DNA of 64,000 bases from positions 23,501 to 87,500 of the forward strand of contig MU859170.1 in NCBI GenBank assembly GCA_033297205.1, written 5' to 3'. This document shows, piece after piece, positions 1-11,104 of this stretch (position 1 is its first letter; each line of letters begins with the position of its first letter). The notes under the pieces were generated by a model. It saw nothing but the letters and a program-made list of their open reading frames with translations. It was not told the origin of the DNA and did not search any database. The position numbers were made by a program, and so were the translations under genes. Source of the stretch: Pseudoneurospora amorphoporcata (lineage: Eukaryota; Ascomycota; Sordariomycetes; Sordariales; Sordariaceae).

Positions 1-1990
1 TGCATTTACGATATTTATGTCAAAACAATGGAGTCGCGATTGCTTCAAGCGGTAGAATACCACGAAAAATATCCAGAGTATCTGGTCGCAGCGCTGTGCA
101 GAGATTTTAACGTTCCCCGACAACGTCTCCGCAACCGCATCCAGGGCATCCCCCCCAAGCAAGGCACCCCCGCACGTAACACCAAGCTCACCCGCTATGA
201 AGAGGAGGCTCTGTGCAACTATATCGACCGTCTAGATAGAATCAACCTCGCTGTGAGGCTAGATTACATCGCAGAAGTAGCAAATCTGATACTCCAAAGC
301 CGTGCTTCCAGCGCGGAGCTCGCCGACGTCGATGGGCCGCCCCGCGTTAGTCAAAACTGGGCGTCACGGTTCATCAAACGTCACGACTATTCCAAGACGA
401 AACAGAAAAAGATGGATGCTACCCGGAAAGACAACGAGGATACAGATAGGGTAACCCGGCTTCTCAATGTTGTTTACATAGCAAAGTACTAACGATTATC
501 ATGACAGATAGCGGCCTACTTCGAGAAACTCCACGACATCCTTCAGAAAGAAGGCTTCCCACCCTCAGATATATGGAACATGGATGAAATGGGTTTCCGT
601 ATCGGTATGGGAAAAGATCAAGTAGTTGTCACGAAGCGGAAACGCACACACTACTTCGCCATCCCTGAAAACCGTGAATCAGCAACGTGTATCGAAGCTG
701 TCTCTGCAGCGGGCGAGCACTGCCCAGCCTTCATGATCCTTACCGGCCAGCTTCACATGGCTAACTGGTATCGGGTTGAAGAACTGGATCATCGTGCAGT
801 TATCGCCACTGCTCCAACAGGGTATTCAAACGACCAGCTGTCTTTCGAGTGGTTGAAGCACTGGGATAAGCATTCAAAGAAGCTTCAACAGGGCAAGAAA
901 CGGTTGCTCATACTCGATGGCCATGGATCACACCATACTCGGGAGTTTCTATAGTACTGTGATGATAACGGCATCGTGGTGTTTAGCTTACCTCCCTATC
1001 TTACACATCTACTGCAACCTCTAGATGTGGTGATCTTTCAACCGCTTAAGCACTACCACTTAAAGGCACTCGATATACTGGTCCGTGATGGTCTTACTGA
1101 AATTAGTAAGCTGGAGTTCTTATCGATAATTGAGAGTGTAAGAAAAGAAGCATTCAAGCCATCAACGATACAGTCAGCATTCAAAAAGACTGGGATTTAC
1201 CCCTTTAAACCCAACGTGAGTAACAGATAGATATCTGGCATGAATATCTGGCACAGATATCTAGCATTTCTAGCATTTCTAGAATAACAGCTAATAATCT
1301 ATGTAATAATAGGTTGTGCTTAAACCGTTACAAGACCGACTAGCACGCCGTACACCTACCCCTCCTCCTCCAGTATCAACAACCTCAACACCTTTCCAGA
1401 CACCCAGAAACCTTCGTCAAGTAAACAGTGCTGCTTCTAAACTGTATGAGGCTGTAGAAGAGAGAGATTTATCTCCATCCTTTAAAAAGATAGTGTTAAG
1501 TTTCGTAAAAGGTGGTGCGATTGCTACAACCGAGCTGGTGCAGGTTAAGCAGGATCTGGGTCGTACCCAGTATGCCGAGACTGTAAAACGACGTCGTAAA
1601 GCATATAAGAACCGCTCTATACAGGCTGGAGGAGTTCTGAAGGTATTTGACGGCCGTGCTATGGTACTTAAGCAAGCTGATGATGACCTTCGAGCTGCTC
1701 ACAAAAAAGCAGACAAAGCGAATCAACAAACTCAGAACAGGGCAAAAAGGTGCAGTGATAAGGCAGCAAAGCTAGCTAGAAAGTGGCGGCGCGAGGGGAA
1801 GCTCGAACTATATAAAGTATATGAATCGGGACGTAAAAAAGTACGGATTTTACGAGTTGGTTAATGATAATTGACGATAACCTCATTTCTGGCCAGATCT
1901 GGTTGTTTTGCTGGTTTGGTTGTACTGGTAGTGAGCACCCACTTTAGGGGGTGCGAGTCTGGCGAGTTCCAAAAAAGTGGGGGCGTGGCA
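1..1990 (+). mobile_element. pogo/Fot-type DNA transposon, left end outside the window
   Basis: A Tc1/mariner-superfamily element of the pogo/Fot branch. The window opens only 27 bases before the transposase ATG, so the left terminal repeat is not visible. To the right of the transposase stop (1864) lies a stretch with inverted short motifs: GCACCC at 1935-1940 faces GGGTGC at 1949-1954, and the CCCACTTT at 1938-1945 faces AAAGTGGG at 1974-1981. These may belong to the right terminal or subterminal repeat, but without the left end they cannot be paired, so the right border given is a guess. The call rests on the transposase; the element boundaries are inference. Confidence 0.7.
28..1864 (+). 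pseudogene. pogo/Fot-family DDE transposase, interrupted by one stop codon
   Basis: Transposase with three exons: 28-450, 508-1215 and 1313-1864. Intron 1 (451-507) has a TACTAAC branch and CAG acceptor; intron 2 (1216-1312) has a GTGAGT donor and TAG acceptor. Both junctions keep frame. In order the protein has an N-terminal psq-type helix-turn-helix, a CENP-B-like DNA-binding region (about residues 60-135), the DDE catalytic domain with NMDEMGF (first Asp) and LDGHGSH (second Asp), then the LLQPLDV block (third Asp), and a Lys/Arg-rich tail. A TAG at 952-954 (about residue 290) cuts the frame between the second and third catalytic Asp, so the product should be inactive. The rest is open. 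A CAG-to-TAG change would fit a RIP-type transition, but a single change is weak evidence. Sequencing error is possible. Confidence 0.85.
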
Positions 1991-3509
1991 CGGGTACCTC
2001 TACCTAAGTGCACAAGCATTGGAGATCATCTCATGGCTCTTTACCCCTTGCCCGCCCCGGTTCGAATCACAGCAAATCAACCATAGGGACGTTTTCTTCA
2101 GGTTGGACGAACCGCATTGTCGGGATCTTCACACCCAGCATCTGTCATTGGTACGAATCAGCTCTTACAAAGACTTTTCCTATCAACAGGTGTGGCCATG
2201 ACGGCACATGGAAGGTATTCGGTTTCAATTGTCTCCATTGCCAATATGGAAAGCTGCTTGCGCATCCGTTCTTCCGAATTCTATGACGAGCAAGTGATGA
2301 TATTGCGGATCGCAGTGGGTTGGGTATTCCGACCAGCCCGACGTGAGCCAGCTTGGTTGGTCCCACACCACACCTACACATTGTTCACGGAACAGGGACA
2401 CTCGCCAGCTTCTGGTTGTGGTGATGCTCGTGTTAGATTATAAGGTCTCGGGTAGGATGAGCTTCGTAAATTCTGTCACATTCCATGTCACGATACTCCC
2501 ATTTCTCGTTTGCAGGAACGGTGAGATAACCTCAGTGGGTCAATAGAGCGTCACTGGCAATGGATTATCTTCAAATTCACTACAGTCCCAACTCATTGGC
2601 TCCGGCAAAATACCTCTTCTACTTCACCATGTGCCCGGATCGATGTGTAGTGGCGGTCGTTGAGGGTCCTCAACATAGCAGATTGAAATCATGTTGAACC
2701 CTAACCCTTGATCATCCCTGAATAAAAATAAACATCGCCGTATATACAACATGATCTGTTCTAGCGCTCCAAAGGCTAAGAAGTGACAGTTTCCTTCATA
2801 CAAAACCATTGATCAGCCATGTACATCCCAGTCGAGGAAACAAGAAGGTTAAAGTAACATCGGTTTTGATTAGCTCAAAGACGTGACTGGTACAAAGGCA
2901 GCTGTTCATCTCATTCTCGACTAGAAACACAAGCTTCCACTTCCACAGTCAATTGACCCTTGGGTACGCTTTATCTGTCCAACAACTGTCGTCCCGAGAG
3001 CAGTCCGGCTCAAGTTGCCCTCGAAGGGGGCATGTAAGGTACTTCTGATACTGCCAGCAACCTGGATCACCGGGAGGACGGTGATGCCGGCTAGGCAGGA
3101 ACGGAAACGTTGAGAACCAAAGAGCGAAACACTCACAGTGGACCTCTATCAAAGTATCTTCCTCAGTTCTTAATGTTATATTCAAAAATCATTGAGCTTG
3201 GGAGGTTCTTGTGGATAATCCCATCTCATGAATCTGTAAATGCGCAGCCGGCCTGTGAACCTAGAGCGGGTAAAAGTGGGACTCGGCAACTTTAGCTTCG
3301 AGCATCCACTCAAACCATCGCAGCCAGAGTGGAGAATTTCTAGTCTTGGCGTCCCCCGCATATCGGAAGAGTGGGTCTCCTTGTCGATAAAAAAAAGTTC
3401 TGGCAGCGAACGCGGGCGAACCTCCATCGGTCGCGGCCGTCAGAGCTGGGAGATTCGTTCCTACCGCATTGCATCACCAACTCCGTCAATCCACAACATA
3501 ACCGACAAG
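1865..3509. other. gene-poor spacer between transposon and NIP7
   Basis: About 1.6 kb with only short, unrecognised ORFs. It holds the possible transposon right end, an isolated Pol III B-box-like GGTTCGAATC at 2059-2068 with no foldable tRNA around it, and a telomere-like AACCCTAACCCTT at 2697-2709. The last few hundred bases should hold the NIP7 promoter and leader. I see no other gene. Confidence 0.5.
2697..2709. promoter_or_regulatory. telomere-like AACCCTAACCCTT motif
   Basis: Two CCCTAA-type units about 800 bp upstream of NIP7. One of four such motifs in the window, all in non-coding upstream regions. Confidence 0.35.
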
Positions 3510-4468
3510 ATGCGCCCTCTTACAGAAACCGAACAGAAGACTGTCTTCGAGAAGGTCAGTTCCATGTACCGAAACCATCCCTTATCATGATATGATGAAC
3601 AACAGCTGACCGATCGCATTGCCACCATACAGCTGGCAAACTACTGCACCGATCTCAAGAGCCTTATCGCTCCTCTCGACGATGGCGACAGATACGTTTT
3701 CCGTCTGAACCACTCTCGTGTACGTTCCACCTCTGCCATCACCTCTCGACCTCGTTCGATACTACTACCCCTTACGCTCTGGCCGTGTGCCTCGAGGACA
3801 ACGACAACGATAGCGACGGCGACATCAACAACCACATCACCAATTAGAATAAAGGGCAAGGTAGACTGACAAAGACGATACTATACAGGTCTACTACGTC
3901 CGTCTCTCCGTTGCCAACCTCGCCACAAGTGTCAGCCGCGATGCTCTCCTCAGCTTGGGCACCTGTCTTGGCAAGATGACCAAGACCGGAAAGTTCAGAC
4001 TTCACATCACTGCCCGTACGTTCTATACCCCCTACCGAACCCCTCTGCCTCTCGTGGGTCAGTCTAAACATACCTGGAAGCTAACAACCATCACCAACCT
4101 TTACAGTCCCTATCCTCTCCGAGCACGCCCGTCACAAGATCTGGGTCAAGGACAACGGTGCCCAGCCCTTCCTCTACGGCTCCAACGGTATGCGCCACTC
4201 CCTCTCCAACTTTCTGTCCCACTGGCATCTTTAAAACTAACGCTCTACGAAAACAGTTGTCAAGGCCCACGTCGGCCGTTGGTCCGAGGACTGCCCCGAG
4301 CACTCCGGAGTCGTCGTCTACAGCATGGCCGATATCCCCCTCGGCTTCGGTGTCACAGCCCGCAGCACAACCGAGGCGCGCCGTCTGGATCCCACGGGTA
4401 TCGTTTGCTTCCGTCAGTCGGATTGCGGCGAGTACCTCCGTGATGAGGACACCCTCTTTGCTGGTTAA
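3510..4468 (+). CDS. NIP7: 60S ribosome subunit biogenesis protein NIP7
   Basis: Small nucleolar/nuclear factor needed for 27S pre-rRNA processing and 60S subunit assembly; it binds RNA through a C-terminal PUA domain. Five exons: 3510-3554, 3606-3719, 3889-4015, 4107-4187, 4257-4468, giving 192 residues, close to the family's usual 180 or so. The start MRPLTETEQKTVFEK is the conserved NIP7 N-terminus. Downstream, LGTCLGKMTKTGKFRLHITA and VVVYSMADIPLGFGV are strongly family-typical, the latter in the PUA domain. All four introns have canonical GT-AG ends and matching phases. Intron 2 is longest (169 bp). It lies tail to tail with the glutamate 5-kinase gene. Confidence 0.95.
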
Positions 4469-4905
4469 AATTGGTCGGTTTCAGTCCGAGTGATAGAAGG
4501 ATGGAGGGAAATGAGGTGGAGCGTTTGGAAAAGAGAAGGGGCATATAAAAGTTTTTTTTTCAAGGAAATACCATAAAGGCGTCCTGGCGTTTGCAACACA
4601 CATATACACTTTTGGTCAGAATCAGAGATACCTCCAGCAAGTCTTATCTGGGTAGATATAATTTGATCGTTTTTCTCGTCTAGCAAAGGAGGTGGTCAGA
4701 AAATGCCTACATATGTATGATTCGTTGCTTTCGGAGCGTATGATCGGCGTTTTCGTCCAAACATAAACCCACGTAACACCCACGTTGTTTCGGTCTAATA
4801 CATTTCAACATGTGAATTCCAATATCAAACCCCGTCTATGTTTTTCTCTAGTTTAACCACAGCCCCTGTACCATACCCTACCATACCATGCCCTACCTTA
4901 CCCCC
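4469..4905. other. convergent 3' intergenic region
   Basis: About 440 bp between the stop codons of NIP7 and the glutamate 5-kinase gene. It should hold both 3' untranslated regions. A short T-run lies near 4550. No gene or repeat recognised. Confidence 0.5.
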
Positions 4906-6627
4906 TCAGGCCCGATGTCCCCCAACAGGACTAGGCGGCCTACTCACCGCATTATAAAAACTCACGCTCTCCCTCTGCGCCACATACTCGCTGTCCGCGT
5001 ACCCAAGCAACTGTCCAATCTCCACGCTCTGGTGTCCCTTGATCCGCGCAATCTCCGCGCTCGAGTAGTTGGTCAGGCACCGGCCCACCTCGACCGCCTC
5101 GCCCTCCCACATCTTGCCGTCGGCACCGGGTGTAGACCTGCGCTTATCAACAACGCACAGACGCACAGCTTCTTGCTGAGCGAAAAATCCTTCGACGTCG
5201 ACCACGCCGACGGGCAAAAGGCCGGCTTTGCCGAGAAGAGCCTTGTAAGCGCCCTGGTCGATGTATAAAGTGCCGTGGGGACGAAGGCCGTGCAGGATCC
5301 AGAAGTAGCGGTCGCGGACGGGCGAGGCGGAGGGGAGGAAGCGCGTGTGCAGGGGGATCTGGCTGCGGTCGACAGCGACGGCTGGGGCCTGCTCGGTGCT
5401 TGGGGTGGCGGCCGCGGCAGCAGGGGTGGAGGTGCCGGTGGCGGAAACGGAGCCGGAGCCGGAGCCGGCACTGTTGTTGAGAGAGGCGAGAGAGGCGGTG
5501 GAGGGGTGATTGACTTGGGTAGTCAGAGAGGCAGGGGAACGGCTGCCTTGGATGTGCTTGACGATCTTGTGGATGTTGCCCGGGTTGGAGGAGCGGGTGA
5601 TCACGGTGGTGACGCCGGCGGAGGTGGCGAGGCGGGCGGCTACGATCTTGGTGGACATGCCGCCTGTGCCGAGGGAGGAGCCGGCTTGGGAGACTGGGAA
5701 GTGGAAGCAGTGTTAGGATTTTGTTGCTAGGGGAACGAAAAGGGGCCACTTACCATCGGCCACAAGGGCACCGATATCTTCGACAACCTCGATCGGCTGA
5801 GCGTCAGGGTTGGTTCTGGGGTTCTTGTCATAGAGACAATCGACGTCGGTCATGAGGAAGAGGAGATCGGCGTGGACCATGGCGGCGGTGATGGCTGACA
5901 AAGTATCGTTGTCACCGAACTTGATTTCGGATACGGCCAGCGTATCGTTCTCGTTGACGATGGGGATCACGCCCATATCGAGCAGCTCATGTATAGTGTT
6001 CTGCGCATTAAGGTATCGTGACCGCTGTAGGGGAGGAAGTCAGTGGAAAGTCACGTTCATTACAAGGTGTGTGATTCTCATCACTCACATCAGAAATGTC
6101 GCTTCTGGTAAGCAGGATCTGGGCGATAGGCTGTCTGAGATGGTTGAACAAGCTGTCCCATAGACTCATTAGGCGACACTGTCCGATAGCTGCCAAGGCC
6201 TGTCATGTCATGGTGTAAGTCAACTAACTACCTTACCCTAGTTGTTGAGGAATTAGGAGGACTTACCTGCAACTTGGAGATATGTTTTGGTCTCCTCTCA
6301 ACGTCCATTCTCTGGAGACCTACGCCAATGGCGCCGGAAGATACAATGATCACCTTATGACCATCTTTTCGTAGTTTGACCGCCGTCTCGACTATTAGGG
6401 TGAGGTTGGAAAGAAGGGGTTCATGTGTCTTTTCGTCCACAATGGAACTGGTTCCTGGGGTAGTGCATGTTAGCACGATGAGCTGTGACAGAAAAGATCC
6501 ATGGACGGTTTCCTGTCGTGTCACATGAACTTAAAGCAGTTCTTCATAATGTTTTGCGGGAAAACAAAAAGAGGGTTTTCCGCTCACCGAGTTTGATCAC
6601 GACTCCAAGGGAACGAGGACCCCTCAT
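4906..6627 (-). CDS. PRO1: glutamate 5-kinase (gamma-glutamyl kinase) with C-terminal PUA domain
   Basis: Catalyses ATP-dependent phosphorylation of L-glutamate, the first step of proline synthesis, in the cytosol. Five exons on the minus strand: 6588-6627, 6267-6454, 6089-6199, 5754-6024, 4906-5693; 465 residues. The amino-acid-kinase domain shows VVIKLGTSSIVDEKTHEP at the N-terminus, VIIVSSGAIGVG, the GVIPIVNENDTLAV block with FGDNDTLSA, and DVDCLYDKNPRTNP. The GTGGMSTKIVAA segment spans the exon 4/5 region. A PUA domain follows (about residues 350-445). Between kinase and PUA lies a Ser/Gly/Pro/Ala-rich linker that looks expanded. The start ATG at 6627 is supported by the conserved segment immediately after it. 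A GTGAGT donor at the codons after SFYNA could splice out the last residues, so the extreme C-terminus is uncertain. Confidence 0.93.
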
Positions 6628-7456
6628 GGCTGCAGCGAAAAGGAGATATTAATACAAGCCCTTATACAACCACAGAAAAGAGATCGAATCTCATACAACA
6701 CAGAAGATAATATCCTGGGGATGGGTGAGGGAGATAAGAAAAGGGAGTGTGGTTCTGCACTTACACACATGGTGATGATGGTGCTGCGTCTCGGTCTCCA
6801 TCTTATAAAAATCCAAACTGTGGTTTGCCTGTACGCGTGTAATTTCACTCAACCCAGGCTTGACCGGTCAACAACAACCGTTTCTCGATTCGGAATCGCC
6901 CCTTCAAGGTGCATTCGTCGGGTACGGGCGCATGTCTCGGGGGACTGCTTCTGGGGAACTGGAGTCACAAGTGGGTTTCCGGACGAAAGTGGACCGAGTA
7001 ATTGTTGATCTGATGCTGGCCGCGCCATTGGCCGACATCGGGACAGGGTCCCGGGCCAAAAGAACATGAGGAAGGTTACAGGGCATATTCAGCACCCTGC
7101 AGGGACAGACCACCCGGGGCTTACCGGGCTTGTTGTCTCCGACAGGGCGTGAGATGCGGCTCTTGCGCGCCTCCCGAGGGATGTCTCTCTACGTGTGACG
7201 ATACCTACATTGCAGCCCGCATTTCTCCACTGTAAGTTTTAGGGCACAGGCTGGGCTGGAATTCATTGTTGTTAGCAATCCGACCCCCCCATCAAGGTGC
7301 CCGTCTCGTCTCAAACACGACCCCGATTGCAGATCAACGATTGGGAACCCCACCTTTGACGATACCTTCAGGTTAGCCTCTTCTCGGTCCCCGACGACAA
7401 GTCTGTTCCCAAGCCCACGCGACGTCCGAACAGACGACGACCACATCCTCATCACC
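6628..7456. other. divergent promoter region, glutamate 5-kinase / ATP23
   Basis: About 830 bp between the divergent start codons of the glutamate 5-kinase gene and ATP23. I see several unrecognised short ORFs and no obvious repeat. It probably carries both promoters and 5' leaders. Confidence 0.5.
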
Positions 7457-8416
7457 ATGTCACCAGCGCCCACCACCAACGCTGGCCCCGCGTCCTCGGG
7501 TATCCCCCCTTCCTCCCTGCCCACATCCACCATCACCGAGAACGACACAAAACCCTCCTCCTCTTCCAGCTCAAAAGCCAACGACCTCCTCCCGCGCTAC
7601 CTCTCCAACGACCCCTCCCGCACGGGCTACGACCCCTCGATCCAATGGTGGATGAACTACTTCAAGATCCTCACCGGACAAATCACGCCCGAGGGCATCG
7701 AGCACTACCGCGAAGACCGGTACAAAGCCAACGAGGCGCGCGACTGCGCGCGGTGCGAGGCCGACCGGGATTGGCTGTTCCAGAACTCGCCCGTGGTGCG
7801 GTTCCTGCGGGAGAAGGTGGCCAACCTGAACGGCGTGCTTGATGAGACCAATGTTGTTTGTCGTAGGTGCCCTAGCCGGATCGTGGTGATCCCGGGTAAC
7901 AAGGAGAAGGGAGAGGAGGATCGGATAGAAGTTGCGAGACAGGGTGGTGGTTTCAGTCCTGATCATGGTATCTTGTTGTGCGCGAATGAGATGCGGAATC
8001 GTGGACACTTGGAGGATACGTTGGCGCATGAGATGGTGCATGCTTGGGACCATCTGAGGTGGAAGGTGGATTGGTTTGGGGAGAAGAGTTTGAGGCATGC
8101 TGCTTGTACCGAAGTGAGTTTCCCCTTTACCCGTTCCGTCTGTTTCGTGTCGATCTGGAAGGGCAGTTGTTAACCTCTGTCTGAACAGATCCGAGCATCC
8201 ATGCTTAGCGGCGAGTGCAGATGGACACGCGAGTCCATTGTCAGAGGCAATTGGACGCTTACCCAGCAATTCCAGAACTGCGTACGTATGCGAGCCATCC
8301 AGTCGGTAATGGCGCGGCCGACGTGCAACAACGACGTACATGCGACAAAGGTGGTCAACGAGGTGTGGGACTCGTGCTTTGCGGATAAGAGGCCATTTGA
8401 GGAAATCTATAGGTGA
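7457..8416 (+). CDS. ATP23: mitochondrial inner membrane metalloprotease ATP23
   Basis: Intermembrane-space zinc protease that, in yeast, matures the Atp6 subunit and helps assemble the F1Fo ATP synthase. Two exons, 7457-8113 and 8189-8416, 294 residues; the 75-bp intron has GTGAGT and CAG ends. The HExxH zinc motif is HEMVH at residues 191-195, followed by AWDHLRWKVDW and LRHAACTE, which runs across the intron into IRASMLSGEC. Cys pairs (CARCEAD and CRRCPS) precede the active site, as expected for the family. The first 35 or so residues are Ser/Pro/Thr-rich and not conserved; a slightly later start is possible. The C-terminus ends DSCFADKRPFEEIYR. Convergent with the Aurora kinase gene. Confidence 0.95.
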
Positions 8417-8836
8417 TCCGGAGGCTGTATCGCGGATGAAGGAGCATTTATACCATGTACTGCTGCTGCCAGTAGTCAACGAACAATCTCGACTTGTACA
8501 TCAATGATACTACTTCTACTTAACTTCCAGCTCCAAGCTCGTTGCGCTGATATCAACAATAGTTACACTTTGATGCGTAACTAAAGACAATGTCCAGTCC
8601 GTTACTCGCTATATGCCGGAACCTGAGGACGTATATGCACAAATAATGAACTCACGAGCCTCTTTCCCCTTGATAACCTGGGGAGTCCGATCCTAACCCT
8701 CTTCCTCTCGCTCAAACGCCCAAGAACGCCAGTGATACAAAATGAAGACAAACAAGATGAGAATGCAAGTAGGCTCCACGCTTCCGCAGTGCTTGAAGGA
8801 TAAAGACGATAGACAAAGCAAAGGCAAACCCGAGAA
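8417..8836. other. convergent 3' intergenic region
   Basis: About 420 bp between the ATP23 and Aurora kinase stop codons, expected to hold both 3' untranslated regions. Nothing else recognised. Confidence 0.5.
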
Positions 8837-10320
8837 TCATCCCTCAGTTGCCCATTTGCTCGCCATTTTCTCCCGGTTCGCGGCCCTTTCTCCCTTGACA
8901 CAGTGCTTCAAGATCCAAGGGTGATTCTCAACCTCCTCCAGAGGAAGACGTTTCTCAGGGTCAAGAACCAACAACTTGAAAGGAGTTAGTTGGTATCGAA
9001 AGAGCATCAACGCGGGAAACAATGAATTCTCACCTTCTTGATCAAATCCTTCGCCTCCTTGCTCACCCACTCCGGAATCGTCATGTCCGCCCTCGCAATT
9101 CTCTTCTGCGTCATAATCGGCGTGTCCTCGAATGGTGCCTCACCGACCAGAAACTCGTAGGTCAACACGCCCAAGCTCCACAAGTCCACCTTCTCATTGT
9201 ACCAGTTATCCTTGGACCCGCTCCGGATCATCTCTGGTGGCAGGTAATCCAGCGTTCCGCAGAGCGTCTGTCTCCGGTTGTTGGGCGCGTGCACGCTCCA
9301 GCCAAAATCCGAGATCTTGATCTCCCCATGGATGCCCACCAGGATGTTTTCCGGCTTGATATCGCGGTGGATGACGTGCTTGCGGTGCAGGTATTTGAGC
9401 GCCGAGGCCATTTGCGCAACGTACTGCGCTGCCTTCCACTCGGGGAAACGGTTTTCCTTGCGCAGGTGCTTGTACAGCTCGCCCTTGCCGGCGTACTCGA
9501 GGATCAAGAAGATGCGCTTGCTGTCATGGAAGTGTCCGTACAGCTTCAGGATGTTGGGGTGTCGTAGGTTCGACTGGATTTCGATCTCGCGACGCACTTG
9601 CTTCTCGACTCCGGTGCCGTGTTGCAGTTCCGACTTGTAGAGCACCTTGAGGGCGCAAATGAAACCAGAGCTGCGCTCGCGCGCGAGGTATACGCGACCG
9701 AATTTGCCTTTGCCAAGCGGTCGACCGATCTCGAACATGCCGAGATGGAATTGTTTGGGGGATATCGATTGATCGTAGCCGGCACTGGAGGAGGAATCGG
9801 ATGGGGACGTCATTGTCGAAGAACCGCTCGCGGATGCCATCGGCTGGGAAAGTTCATCGTGATCATCGTCGTCGACTCTGCGGATCCCGGCGTATGTCGT
9901 AGACTTGTGAGCGGCGGATGAAGCAACGGTCGAGGATTTTGTCGCAATGGGAACGGTTCTCTGTGGTTTTCGTGGTGAGGGAGGTTCGCTAGAGACGACA
10001 AGCGGATTCTTCCTTTGCGCGGCTTGCGAAGGAACGGAGACGGAAGTGCTTACTACGCTGTTTCCGCTTTGCGATTGAAGGGCTACTTTGAAGAGATTCG
10101 GCCTGCCGGAGGCGCTCGTATGTGGTAATTGGCTGGGACCTGCCTACAATTGCGCATTTCAGTTAGACAAGTCATTGAGAAAACGCTGATGTATGGATCA
10201 TGCCTTTGACTTGAGCTGCTCCCTTGCCTTTTGTTGAAGTCGAGCGCCATCGATTGGATCGTTGTTTTCGTCATGTATCGACATGCGCCCGAAGCGAGAC
10301 TCCATCGGTTGGCCCGCCAT
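8837..10320 (-). CDS. IPL1: Aurora-family serine/threonine protein kinase
   Basis: Catalytic subunit of the chromosomal passenger complex, correcting kinetochore-microtubule attachments in mitosis. Three exons: 10204-10320, 9034-10143, 8837-8974; 454 residues. A disordered N-terminus of about 165 residues precedes the kinase domain. Visible motifs: glycine loop GKGKFGRVY (183-191), catalytic Lys205 in CALKVL, HRDIKPEN with Asp300, DFG at 318-320, activation-loop Thr332 in RQTLCGTLDYLPPE, the Aurora signature. The ending LLVLDPEKRLPLEEVENHPWI is typical. Intron 1 (10144-10203) appears to use a GC donor rather than GT, since the frame hits TGA directly afterwards; its branch CTAAC and TAG acceptor are good. 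Intron 2 (8975-9033) ends in AAG. Start ATG at 10320 is the first that gives MAGQPMESRF. Confidence 0.94.
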
Positions 10321-11104
10321 CTTGGGCGCGACGATTCCTGGGATTACGAACGAGAAACCGTGGACAGGAAGACTAGATGGGATGTTGCATAGAGAATGAA
10401 AGGATAGCGGACGGGCGCAAAAGCGATAGACTTGATTCTTGGGGCGTCGTGTTGAAAGCCCAGGCCTGTTCCGTAGTATTTGTTGGTTGAAGTCGGTTGT
10501 CAAGGTTGGGTGCACACAAGGCCAACGAAGTTGATGCTGATTGGAGTTGAGACGCTTCCCAGAATCCCAGATGGCGTGCCAGGACTGGGAGTTTATTTAC
10601 CGGGGCCCACAATTCCGTTGCCTAGCAACAGTGCCTGCCCTGTCCAGTGTACTATGTAGCACTCAGCTGCGCCGTACTTTCCCCATGCGCCCCCTGAACA
10701 AACAACGGAGACCACTGTTATCTCAGATGTCATCGCAGCGACCAACCTGACATCCAAGTGGAAGCAATGCCCCAAGCCCTGCCGCCCCTGCAGATGCGCG
10801 CTAAACTCCGCCAGATCTCCAAAGCTCGACAGTCCGGGCCTTCCCCCAGGCTAGTTCCATCTTGAGAAAACACAAGAGGTACAACCGTCTCGCCCTTTTT
10901 CGCACCATAAACTGCTGGGAATTGTACCAAGCTCGACGTTCGACGTCAGAGAACGGCCGGCCTCCTAGATTGCCACAAAGACAGCACCAACTGGGCATCC
11001 AATACATTGAGGACGCCCTCGATCGCTCACGTACACAGCAATCATATCAAGTTCCGCTCGAAGCACCAACCGAATCCCTCACCCGACGACGACGTTGCCC
11101 CACC
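10321..11104. other. divergent promoter region, Aurora kinase / TIP41
   Basis: About 780 bp between divergent start codons. The TIP41 frame stays open back to an ATG at 10862, so part of this region could be translated. No repeat recognised. Confidence 0.5.

Noticed and set aside
7571..8479. 302-codon minus-strand frame opposite ATP23
   Set aside because: It is antisense to a clear family member with an HExxH motif, and the translation shows no known domain.
9022..9567. 181-codon plus-strand frame opposite the Aurora kinase
   Set aside because: Shadow of the conserved kinase domain on the other strand.
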